A stretch of 8,367 nt of DNA, taken from the NCBI GenBank assembly GCA_030601645.1, contig JAUWBQ010000067.1, positions 1-8,367 on the forward strand, read 5' to 3'. Positions 1 to 6,107 of this stretch are shown piece by piece. The DNA comes from Candidatus Bathyarchaeota archaeon. GTDB taxonomy: Archaea > Thermoproteota > Bathyarchaeia > TCS64. Each line of letters starts with the position of its first letter. The stretch's first letter is position 1. A model generated the notes under the pieces. The model saw only the letters and a list, made by a program, of their open reading frames with translations, was not told the origin of the DNA and made no database searches. The translations under genes and the position numbers were made by a program.

Positions 1-222
1 TGGGGGATGCTCTGGTGGGGCCTCGTCATCGGAGCGAACCTGGGGGGGTGTATGACCCCGATCGGCTCCCCGAGCAGCATCATCGCCATTGGGGTCTCTG
101 AGCAGGAGGGTTATCCAATATCCTTCAAAATGTTCCTTAAGTTGGGCGTCGGCCTCACCCTGCTGTACTTCGTGATATCGACGGCATACCTCTACGTCAG
201 GTTCAGCGTCCTGGCGGTTTAG
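1..222 (+). CDS. ArsB/NhaD-type (SLC13-like) ion permease, C-terminal end only
   Basis: The reading frame is open from base 1 and stops at TAG 220-222, so only the last 73 codons are present. The visible part has a glycine-rich loop (GGCMTPIGSPSS) followed by small hydrophobic residues, then EQEGYPISF and a final hydrophobic helix ending in YLYVRF. This order (half-helix hairpin with a GG..T.IG signature, 'reEG.piSF..F', last membrane helix) is typical of the C-terminal end of ArsB/NhaD/SLC13 permeases. These are inner-membrane carriers moving Na+, arsenite or carboxylates. The substrate cannot be decided from the tail alone; arsenite, Na+/H+ exchange and dicarboxylates are all possible. The ATG at 7 is an internal methionine, not the start. 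The gene is followed by T-runs and then by an independent promoter region, so it probably ends its own transcript. Confidence 0.8.
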   Translation, partial: WGMLWWGLVIGANLGGCMTPIGSPSSIIAIGVSEQEGYPISFKMFLKLGVGLTLLYFVISTAYLYVRFSVLAV

Positions 223-237
223 AGGCAACGTTCCAAT

Positions 238-272
238 AAAGGGAATCTTCCCCCCTTTTCCGCTCCTTTTTT
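238..272 (+). terminator. probable terminator of the permease gene
   Basis: AAAGGG at 238-243 can pair with CCCTTT at 253-258 around a 9-base loop. T4 (256-259) and T6 (267-272) follow. In archaea a T-run after a gene is usually enough for termination; the hairpin is extra and may not matter. It lies 15 bases after the permease stop. Confidence 0.5.
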
Positions 273-321
273 CATTGAAAGGGGCTACGTTGGCCTCTCA
301 CCACGTTACCCCTAGATCCGG

Positions 322-329
322 TTTTTTTT
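322..329 (+). terminator. T8 tract, second termination signal
   Basis: An uninterrupted run of eight T lies between the permease end and the next gene. It is the longest T-run in the window and probably acts as a backup terminator. It could also end a short transcript starting in the gap, but no such gene is visible. Confidence 0.35.
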
Positions 330-343
330 GGGGGATAATCCAC

Positions 344-351
344 ATTTATAC
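344..351 (+). promoter_or_regulatory. TATA-like box, distal promoter candidate for the CPA1 antiporter
   Basis: TTTATACT follows the T8 tract. A start about 26 bases downstream would give a leader of about 90 bases before the antiporter ATG at 465. The box is good but distant, so it may be an alternative promoter or the start of a small transcript. Between here and 411 I see nothing else that I can name. Confidence 0.3.
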
Positions 352-412
352 TTGGTATTCATTGATTCGGTCCTTTGTTGTATGGTTTTACGCAAAACAT
401 GGTTTTTAGAGC

Positions 413-428
413 CTATAATACTTAAAAC
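413..428 (+). promoter_or_regulatory. proximal promoter candidate for the CPA1 antiporter
   Basis: CTATAATACTTAAAAC is the most AT-rich block close to the gene. Transcription starting about 26 bases downstream (near 440-447) would leave a leader of about 20 bases that includes the purine-rich GGAAAAGG (453-460). The match to the archaeal TATA consensus is approximate. Confidence 0.4.
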
Positions 429-464
429 AAAAGATTAAAATCACATCTCATAGGAAAAGGAAAG

Positions 465-1748
465 ATGTCAAGCGCCTTCAGCCAATTCGACGCCGTCTTC
501 AACATCCTGATAATCGTCACAATTATCACCCTGGCTGCCAGGCGCTTCCGTTTCCCTTCCACCATAGCCCTGATATTCGCCGGCCTCGCCTCCACCTTCA
601 CGACCCACTTCCCCCTCCCAAACCTCGGCCCTGACGTCTTCATATCCGTGCTGCTCCCGCCCATACTGTTCCAGGAGACCCTGCACCTCGACATCGACGG
701 CCTCATCGACGACTCGGACACCATCCTCAGCTACGCCTTGGCCGGCACCCTGTTCATGATGGTGGCAGTAGCCCTGTTCGCCTACTTCGTCTCCGGCTTC
801 AGCGTGGCCGAGGCATTCCTCCTAGGGATCATCATCGCCCCCACCGACCCTGTCGCCGTGATCGGGACCTTCCGCAGCCTCGGGGTCATCAAGAGGTTCC
901 AACTCCTGGTGGCGGGGGAGTCCCTCTTCAACGACGGCATTGCCATCGTGATCTACACCATCCTGGTCTCCATCGTCATCGAAGGCACCGTCAGCGCGTC
1001 GGACGTCCTCAGGATGAGCTTCGTCTCCGTGGTCGGAGGTATATTACTGGGCATCGCGAGCGGGTACGTGGCCCACCTCCTGTTGTGCTGGACGGACGAC
1101 AAGTTCGGGGAGGTCCTCCTCTCGTTCATCTCCGCGTTCGGCGTCTTCCGTCTGGCTGAGGAGCTGGGGGCCAGCGGGGTCATCGCCACGGTGCTGACGG
1201 GGCTCATCATCAACTACAGGACCCGGAACTACGGGGGCCTGGATGTCGAGTCGAGGGAGACTCTGGCCACCCTGTGGGATTTCGTCGGCTTCACCGCCTC
1301 GAGCGTTGCCTTCATATTTATCGGGATGAACCTGGACCCCTCCATCATGGTGAAGTACTTGGGGCCGGTGGTGGGCCTCACCTTCTTCGTCCTCTTCGCG
1401 AGGTACCTGATGGTGGAGGTCATCGCAGAGGCGATGGGCAGAATCAGCGGCAAACGGATACCCCGGAACTGGAAGCTGGGCATATTCTGGTCCGGGCTCA
1501 GGGGAGCCGTATCCGTGGTCCTCGTCCTGGGCGTCGGAAGCCTCTCCCTCCCCAACGCGGAGGGCATGACCGCACTCACCTTCGGCGTCGTCCTCGCCTC
1601 CAACCTGATCCAGGGCCTCACCATGTCCCAGGCCGTGCAACGCCTAGGTCTCTCGACAGGGGAACCCCCACCGAGCGAAAGAGAAGGGGCGGAAGGGCCG
1701 CAGGAGACTCCCAAAGAGGCGATTCACTCTCCCCCCGATAAGTCATGA
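465..1748 (+). CDS. CPA1 family Na+(K+)/H+ antiporter
   Basis: This 427-residue polytopic membrane protein has the hallmarks of the CPA1 exchangers (NhaP/NHE type), which expel Na+ or K+ in exchange for protons. LPPILFQETL (64-73) matches the conserved 'LPPiLFeaal' helix. APTDPVA (125-131) contains the T127-D128-P129 unwound helix, and GESLFNDG (151-158) contains the paired N156-D157 ion site. GLRGAVS (344-350) holds the conserved arginine helix. Hydrophobic segments fill residues 12-390, about 12-13 helices. The tail after about 392 is short, charged and proline-rich, with no RCK/TrkA_C or CNMP regulatory domain. The first ATG (465) is preceded by a purine-rich stretch and the N-terminus leads directly into helix 1. 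The length is usual for prokaryotic members with short tails. The transported cation cannot be told from sequence alone. Confidence 0.93.
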   Translation: MSSAFSQFDAVFNILIIVTIITLAARRFRFPSTIALIFAGLASTFTTHFPLPNLGPDVFISVLLPPILFQETLHLDIDGLIDDSDTILSYALAGTLFMMVAVALFAYFVSGFSVAEAFLLGIIIAPTDPVAVIGTFRSLGVIKRFQLLVAGESLFNDGIAIVIYTILVSIVIEGTVSASDVLRMSFVSVVGGILLGIASGYVAHLLLCWTDDKFGEVLLSFISAFGVFRLAEELGASGVIATVLTGLIINYRTRNYGGLDVESRETLATLWDFVGFTASSVAFIFIGMNLDPSIMVKYLGPVVGLTFFVLFARYLMVEVIAEAMGRISGKRIPRNWKLGIFWSGLRGAVSVVLVLGVGSLSLPNAEGMTALTFGVVLASNLIQGLTMSQAVQRLGLSTGEPPPSEREGAEGPQETPKEAIHSPPDKS

Positions 1749-1783
1749 GCCCTCGATGTCGAGATGTTACCGCTACGGGAATC

Positions 1784-1790
1784 TTTTTCT
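1784..1790 (+). terminator. weak T-rich stop signal after the antiporter
   Basis: T5 (1784-1788) followed by CT lies 36 bases after the antiporter stop and 25 bases before the chosen start of the next gene. It may reduce read-through, but is short for a terminator, so the two genes may be cotranscribed. Confidence 0.25.
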
Positions 1791-1814
1791 CCTGAAGCGT
1801 CATTATTTATTGAT

Positions 1815-2789
1815 ATGTCTGATCCAGATGACAAGAAGATCCTCGACGAGCTGAAGGCGCAGCAGGAGAGGCTGAAGCACGCCTTCAACGGCCTCCAGAA
1901 ATCCGTGGACGATATCCTCTGGTTTCACCGGCTGGGGGACGTCGCCGTCATCGACAAGGTCAGGATGACCGGCCCGCCCCCCAGGAACATCCCCAACCCC
2001 ACGGCGCAGGGGGCGGGGAACCCCGTGGTCTTCTGGTCCTACACCTTCATACCGAGGAATCTCGATGAGGGTGGCAAACATCCCCTGATCGTCTTCCCCC
2101 ACGGGGGCGTCCACTCGAACATGGGCTCCTCTTACGCCCACATCATCGGGGAATTGATCCGGCAGGGATACCTGGTCGTCGCCCCCGAGTACCGGGGCAG
2201 CACCGGCTACGGAGAGCGCTTCTACAAGCTCGTCGACTACGGGGGTTTGGAGGTGGAGGACACCTACGCCTCCAGGAACTGGATGGTGGAGAACTGTGGC
2301 CTCGTGGACCCCGAGCGGGTCGGGATCATGGGCTGGAGCCACGGGGGGCTGCACGCCCTGATGAACGTCTTCTCCCACCCCGAGGATTATCAGGCGGCCT
2401 TCGCCGGCGTCCCAGTGAGCGACCTCGTCGCCAGGATGGGGTACAAGACCCAGCGCTACAGGGACCTCTACTCCGTGGATTATCACATCGGGAAGACAGC
2501 TTACGAGGACGTGGACGAGTACAGGCGCCGTTCCCCCGCTTGGAACGCCGAGAAGCTGCGGACCCCCTTACTGATCCACACGAACACCATCGACGAGGAC
2601 GTGAATGTCCTGGAGGCGGAGCACCTCATAAAGTCCCTGAAGGCGGCGGGCAAGGACTTCGAGTACAAGATATTCGAGGAGGCTCCGGGCGGCCACTTCT
2701 TCGACAGGCTGGACACCAAATTGGCGAAGGAAGCCAGGGCAGAGATCTACAGCTTCCTAGCTAAATACCTTCATCCGCCGAATCCCTAG
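1815..2789 (+). CDS. S9-type (prolyl oligopeptidase-like) alpha/beta hydrolase
   Basis: This 324-residue protein is the catalytic domain of the S9 serine peptidase family without a beta-propeller. HGG at 96-98 forms the oxyanion-hole segment, and EYRGSTGYG at 125-133 is the usual S9 signature. GWSHGG (173-178) carries the nucleophile Ser175. D260 in IDEDV and H294 in GGHFF complete the triad. Residues 4-35 are charged and probably helical or coiled. There is no signal peptide or membrane helix, so it should be cytosolic. Family members act as aminopeptidases, acylpeptide hydrolases or esterases; the lack of a propeller means access to the site is not filtered in the usual way, and an esterase role is possible. 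The start is uncertain. ATG 1815 begins the GC-rich, clearly coding part, while ATG 1764 would add 17 residues through an AT-rich stretch. Neither has a good ribosome site. Confidence 0.88.
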   Translation: MSDPDDKKILDELKAQQERLKHAFNGLQKSVDDILWFHRLGDVAVIDKVRMTGPPPRNIPNPTAQGAGNPVVFWSYTFIPRNLDEGGKHPLIVFPHGGVHSNMGSSYAHIIGELIRQGYLVVAPEYRGSTGYGERFYKLVDYGGLEVEDTYASRNWMVENCGLVDPERVGIMGWSHGGLHALMNVFSHPEDYQAAFAGVPVSDLVARMGYKTQRYRDLYSVDYHIGKTAYEDVDEYRRRSPAWNAEKLRTPLLIHTNTIDEDVNVLEAEHLIKSLKAAGKDFEYKIFEEAPGGHFFDRLDTKLAKEARAEIYSFLAKYLHPPNP

Positions 2790-2815
2790 GAAAGTCTACG
2801 ATTAGATCGCTCCAC

Positions 2816-2821
2816 TTTTTT
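2816..2821 (+). terminator. T6 terminator of the hydrolase gene
   Basis: Six T follow the hydrolase stop by 26 bases. It faces the A6 run at 2851-2856, as expected between convergent archaeal genes. Confidence 0.5.
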
Positions 2822-2850
2822 CCCGAGTTCACACCATCACTAGTTCCATG

Positions 2851-2856
2851 AAAAAA
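2851..2856 (-). terminator. T6 terminator of the cupin gene (A6 on the + strand)
   Basis: Read on the minus strand this is six T, 11 bases after the cupin TAA. It is a plausible terminator for that gene. Confidence 0.5.
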
Positions 2857-2867
2857 GGCTTGGATAC

Positions 2868-3212
2868 TTAGAACATGGGGGGCGTGAAGGTATCAAATAT
2901 CAGGAGGGACTTCTCGACGGCGAAGGTACTGTGCTGCTTCCCCCGGCTGACGGCCACGAAGGTGCCTGGCGTGAGGGGGAACTCTCCCGTTCCCTCGATC
3001 CACATCGTGGCCTCCCCCTCGAGGACGTAGATCAGGTCGTCCTGCTCGGTGTGTACGTGCTCCTCTATCTCCGACCCCACTGGGCAGCGTACGATGATGC
3101 ATGTGGCTTCGGCGTCGTCCTCCTTCTGGGAGAGGAGGATCTTCATCCTCACGCCCTTCAGGAAGGGGTGGGGCTCCTCCGGTATGTCCCGGATGTGCCT
3201 TGCTCTGTCCAT
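2868..3212 (-). CDS. small single-domain cupin protein
   Basis: This 114-residue protein has one beta-barrel cupin domain. Motif 1 runs from G46 to G66 with H52 and H54 as metal ligands; the usual glutamate position is D59. Motif 2 runs from G83 to H94, with H94 the last ligand; the usual proline is S89, and the asparagine after the histidine is A98. A metal site with three His and one Asp is therefore likely. Stand-alone cupins of this size include dioxygenases, isomerases and sugar- or ligand-binding proteins; the function cannot be assigned. There is no signal peptide. The start at 3212 is supported by AGAGGAGAG (3216-3224, minus strand) just upstream; a later ATG (residue 23) would still keep both motifs. 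The gene stands alone on the minus strand, convergent with the hydrolase and divergent from the MFS gene. Confidence 0.85.
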   Translation of the reverse strand: MDRARHIRDIPEEPHPFLKGVRMKILLSQKEDDAEATCIIVRCPVGSEIEEHVHTEQDDLIYVLEGEATMWIEGTGEFPLTPGTFVAVSRGKQHSTFAVEKSLLIFDTFTPPMF

Positions 3213-3215
3213 ACC

Positions 3216-3224
3216 CTCTCCTCT
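3216..3224 (-). promoter_or_regulatory. Shine-Dalgarno site of the cupin gene
   Basis: AGAGGAGAG on the minus strand lies three bases before the ATG at 3212, with its GGAG core about seven bases away. It decides in favour of this start over the internal methionine. Confidence 0.55.
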
Positions 3225-3276
3225 GCGCCCATGATTTTCTGTTTTTTGTTCTGGGCTGCGTCCAGTCCTAGATGCC

Positions 3277-3313
3277 TTTTTGTATGTTGAGGGTCAGATT
3301 GTCGTTTATCAAA
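3277..3313 (+). promoter_or_regulatory. promoter region of the MFS gene (two TATA-like boxes)
   Basis: TTTATCAAA at 3305-3313 is centred about 31 bases before the ATG at 3340, so transcription would start only a few bases before the gene, giving a nearly leaderless mRNA; no Shine-Dalgarno site is visible, which agrees. TTTTTGTATG at 3277-3286 is a second candidate with a leader of about 34 bases. The nine bases TTTTGTATG recur on the minus strand at 7797-7805, upstream of the NodB-fold gene. The cupin gene's own promoter must also lie in 3225-3300 on the minus strand, but I see no convincing box there. Confidence 0.45.
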
Positions 3314-3339
3314 TCTCTAGTAGGGTCGTTTGATAGCCG

Positions 3340-4575
3340 ATGGTCGTTGATGATCTGCGGAGCTTCCTTTCGAGGCAGGGCCACAGCTTCAGGCTCGTTC
3401 TCCTCAAGCGTGTTGGATACTCCCTCTTCAACAACCTGATAATCAACTACGTCAACGTCTACATCCGCCTCCTCGGGGCCAACTTCGTCCAGCTGGGGTT
3501 CATAGGCTCCATCAGCGGGCTGGTGAACGCCCTGATCTCCTATCCCTTCGGAAGGATCATCGACAGGTACAGCTCGAGGAAGATAATGATCGTCACCCTC
3601 TTCGCCCAGGCTCTAGTCCCTCTGACCTACTTCTTCGCGAGGGACTGGGTGTGGATAGCTTTGGCCACAGCCCTATCCACCCTCGCCTTATTCTGCTCAA
3701 GGGGCGTGGAGAACGTGATCATCGCTAACTCCCTGAGAGATGAGGACAGGGCTACGGGGTTCACCTCCATAACGGCCCTCTCAATGGTCCCCAACATCAT
3801 CATACCCCTTGCGGCCGGTGTCATCCTGACCCAGCTGGGAGGTCTCGCAGTGGAGAACATCAACGTCCTCTTCCTCTTAGAGTTCGCCGGCCTCGCCCTG
3901 ATATCCGTCTTCGTGAGCGTCAGACTACGGGAGACCCAGATCCTCAGTAAGGGTTTGGGCCAGTCCTTCATAGGGGAGATCCGCTCGGTGTTATCGGGCA
4001 GCCCCTACCTCAAGAGGTGGCTGATAATCGACACGATGAGCGCCTCCTCCTTCGCTGTCATGGCCCGTTACATCATGGTCTACGCTACGGAGGAGCAGGG
4101 GGCAAGCCCCATGATAATCGGCGCCATGGGAGCTGCCACGGCCCTGGTCGGCATAGTGTCATCTATCCCCCTGGGGCATCTGGCCGACAGGATTGGGAGG
4201 ATTAAGACGATACTCCTCCTGAGGCCCCTGTTCCACGCCTCCACCCTGATACTTCTGTACGCCCCAGATCCTTGGCTGATTGTCATTGGATGGGCCCTCC
4301 GGGGTGTCTTCTACCCCAGCCTGAGCATATTGGCCACGTACAGGAACGAGCTCGTGGACCCCTCTGAGAGGGGGAGGTGGATGGGCGTCCGGGAGCTCTT
4401 GAGGGGGGTATTCCGAATTCCAGCTCCCTTGCTGGGGGGGCTCCTCTACACCCACGTCTCCCCCCAGGCTCCCTTCCTCTTCCACATGTTGGTCGACGTC
4501 TTCCTCCGAATCCCTCTCCTCCTCACCATGCCAAGTACCCTTAAGACCACGGGAGGAGCAGATGCGGAGAGCTGA
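3340..4575 (+). CDS. major facilitator superfamily (MFS) transporter
   Basis: This 411-residue membrane protein has two similar halves, each with the MFS motif A between its second and third helices. The first is G71-RIIDRYSSR-K81 and the second is G279-HLADRIGRI-K289; in both the core is G...DR...(R)K. Hydrophobic segments fit 12 helices, with a polar central loop around 197-226. The N-terminus is short and positively charged (cytosolic), and the tail after about 400 is short and polar. MFS carriers move small solutes by uniport, symport or antiport; nothing here fixes the substrate, and both sugar/nucleoside uptake and drug efflux are possible. The first ATG is supported by a TATA-like box at the leaderless distance. 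Arginine is AGG in 16 of 28 cases, like most neighbours. The deaminase gene follows on the same strand after 117 bases, without an obvious terminator in between. Confidence 0.9.
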   Translation: MVVDDLRSFLSRQGHSFRLVLLKRVGYSLFNNLIINYVNVYIRLLGANFVQLGFIGSISGLVNALISYPFGRIIDRYSSRKIMIVTLFAQALVPLTYFFARDWVWIALATALSTLALFCSRGVENVIIANSLRDEDRATGFTSITALSMVPNIIIPLAAGVILTQLGGLAVENINVLFLLEFAGLALISVFVSVRLRETQILSKGLGQSFIGEIRSVLSGSPYLKRWLIIDTMSASSFAVMARYIMVYATEEQGASPMIIGAMGAATALVGIVSSIPLGHLADRIGRIKTILLLRPLFHASTLILLYAPDPWLIVIGWALRGVFYPSLSILATYRNELVDPSERGRWMGVRELLRGVFRIPAPLLGGLLYTHVSPQAPFLFHMLVDVFLRIPLLLTMPSTLKTTGGADAES

Positions 4576-4648
4576 TGCTCCCCTAACCGAGGTCCTGCGT
4601 CCGGGAGTAATCCGCCGGTGGGCTATTCGACCAGACACGTGCAAGCGA

Positions 4649-4655
4649 TTTATAA
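4649..4655 (+). promoter_or_regulatory. TATA box of the adenosine deaminase gene
   Basis: TTTATAA is the best match to the archaeal TATA consensus in the window. Transcription about 26 bases downstream (near 4678) would give a leader of about 15 bases that contains the GGTGA ribosome site at 4683-4687. This supports ATG 4693 and argues against the upstream in-frame GTG 4618 and ATG 4672. Confidence 0.6.
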
Positions 4656-4682
4656 CAAGTGTTGTACGGTAATGGTCTTGAA

Positions 4683-4687
4683 GGTGA
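4683..4687 (+). promoter_or_regulatory. Shine-Dalgarno site (GGTGA) of the deaminase gene
   Basis: GGTGA, complementary to the conserved 3' end of archaeal 16S rRNA, ends five bases before ATG 4693. It decides the start. Confidence 0.65.
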
Positions 4688-4692
4688 GCCTC

Positions 4693-5928
4693 ATGCTGAC
4701 GCCCGAGCTGGTCCGCGAACTCCCCAAGAGCGATCTGCACGTCCACCTGGACGGATCGCTCCGGGTGGAGTCCCTCATCGAGATGGCGCAGGAGCGAGGG
4801 GTGAGACTCCCGGCGGAGACGAAGGAGGGGCTGCGGAAGACGATCTTCAAAGAGCGCTACAGCAACCTCGAGGAGTACCTCCAGGGCTTCTCCTACACGA
4901 CGGCGGTCCTCCAGGACCCGGAAGCCCTTGAGCGGGCGGCCTACGAGCTGTGCCGGGACTGCCAGGAGGAGGGGGTCCGCTACATCGAGATCCGCTTCGC
5001 GCCCCAGCTACACACCGGGGGATCCTGCACAATCCTGTCGGCGCTCTCGGCGGTGGCGAAGGGGATAGAGCGAGCCGAGGAAGACTACAACGACCGCCCC
5101 GAGGTGAAGGACGGCTGTGAACCTCCATTTCGGGCGGGGATCATCGTCACGGCCCTGCGCTTCTTCTCGTCCAAGTTCTCTCACACATACGAGGACATGT
5201 TCAACGCCTTCGACCTGCCTGAGGACAAGATCTTCGGCCTGGCGAGCGAGTCGCTGGTACACGCCAGCATCCGAGCCCGCGACATGCACGGTCTGCCTGT
5301 GGTGGGGGTCGACCTCGCGGGGCAGGAGGAGGGCTACCCCGCCGAGGATCACGCCCAGGCCTATCAGCTGGCCCACGAGGCGTTCCTGGGGAAGACGGTC
5401 CACGCCGGGGAGGACTACGGCCCCGAGTCCATCTTCCAGGCCATCACAGAGTGCTACGCCGACCGCATCGGCCATGGCACCTCCCTCTTCAACGCCGACC
5501 AGATCCGCGACCCCCTGATACAGGATAGGCAGGCCTACGTCGACAGGCTGGTGCAGTACATCGCAGACAGGCGCATCACAGTCGAGGTGTGCCTTACATC
5601 GAACCTCCAGACGATGCCGACGCTCAGGTCGCTCCAGGATCACCCGTTCAAGAAGATGTTCGATGCGCGTTTTTCGGCCACCCTGTGCACGGACAACCGG
5701 CTGATCTCGGGCACCACCGTCAGTCGAGAGGTGGAACTCGCGGTGAAAACATTCGACCTCGGGCCGAAGGAACTCGGAGATCTTCTGATCTACGGCTTCA
5801 AGCGATCCTTCTTCCCCGGACCGTACTTGGAGAAAAGGGATTACGTCCGCAGGGTGATAGACTACCGAGACGAGGTGCTCACCCGACACGGGTTGAAGAT
5901 AAAGCCCTACGGGAGCCTAGCCTTCTGA
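4693..5928 (+). CDS. adenosine deaminase family metal-dependent purine deaminase
   Basis: This 411-residue protein belongs to the adenosine/AMP deaminase TIM-barrel family, which hydrolyses adenosine (or a related 6-aminopurine) to inosine plus ammonia in the cytosol. Strand 1 carries the zinc pair H16 and H18 in SDLHVHLDGS. VHAGE supplies H237 and the catalytic E240, and RIGHGTSL supplies H261. The last zinc ligand is D334 in CTDN; N335 replaces the second aspartate of the classical TDD, a change I recall from actinobacterial-type Add proteins. GVDLAGQE (205-212) is also typical. It is longer than the usual 330-350 residues, with extra sequence around 125-195, so the substrate may differ from adenosine. 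Arginine codons are unlike those of the neighbours: only 6 of 32 are AGG, and CGC leads with 11. No T-run follows the stop. The start is fixed by the TATA box and GGTGA site upstream. Confidence 0.9.
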   Translation: MLTPELVRELPKSDLHVHLDGSLRVESLIEMAQERGVRLPAETKEGLRKTIFKERYSNLEEYLQGFSYTTAVLQDPEALERAAYELCRDCQEEGVRYIEIRFAPQLHTGGSCTILSALSAVAKGIERAEEDYNDRPEVKDGCEPPFRAGIIVTALRFFSSKFSHTYEDMFNAFDLPEDKIFGLASESLVHASIRARDMHGLPVVGVDLAGQEEGYPAEDHAQAYQLAHEAFLGKTVHAGEDYGPESIFQAITECYADRIGHGTSLFNADQIRDPLIQDRQAYVDRLVQYIADRRITVEVCLTSNLQTMPTLRSLQDHPFKKMFDARFSATLCTDNRLISGTTVSREVELAVKTFDLGPKELGDLLIYGFKRSFFPGPYLEKRDYVRRVIDYRDEVLTRHGLKIKPYGSLAF

Positions 5929-6107
5929 CAGATCGTCCTCCTACAATCAGATTGAACCTCCGTGTCCGTCGATCTGATCCTTCCATTAAATCATGATCAG
6001 ACTATGCACGCGTTGATGGTCTAACCACGATTGTTTACGCCCGCTCGCAAGATGTTCCTTCATCGGATTCACGAAAGTTTGAAATCGGTGGCGGAGATGG
6101 ATCCATC
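5929..6107 (+). other. intergenic region with repeated ATCAGA motif
   Basis: No coding potential is visible in these 179 bases. ATCAGA occurs at 5946-5951 and 5996-6001 and in reverse (TCTGAT) at 5973-5978. TCTGATC (5973-5979) and GATCAGA (5995-6001) form a perfect 7-bp inverted repeat around 15 bases. The sequence AAGTTTGAAAT near 6075-6085 is a weak TATA candidate for the next gene, and GGAG at 6093-6096 is a modest ribosome site 11 bases before ATG 6108. No clear terminator for the deaminase is visible. Confidence 0.35.

Noticed and set aside
1803..2486. Minus-strand open frame (227 codons) opposite the S9 hydrolase
   Set aside because: The translation is compositionally biased (V, G, P, D, H) with no motif, while the plus strand encodes an intact catalytic triad.
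4578..4607. CTCCC/GGGAG inverted repeat after the MFS gene as a terminator
   Set aside because: Only five base pairs, a loop of 20 bases, and no T-run; not convincing.
4618..4692. Upstream extension of the deaminase to GTG 4618 or ATG 4672
   Set aside because: The TATA box at 4649-4655 lies inside the extension, and the GGTGA site points to ATG 4693; the family usually begins just a few residues before the LPKSDLHVH segment.
5008..5889. Long open frame on the minus strand (293 codons) opposite the deaminase
   Set aside because: It mirrors a gene with clear family motifs, its translation is low-complexity and rich in V, G, L and R, and it has no recognisable domain; long antisense frames are expected in GC-rich genes.
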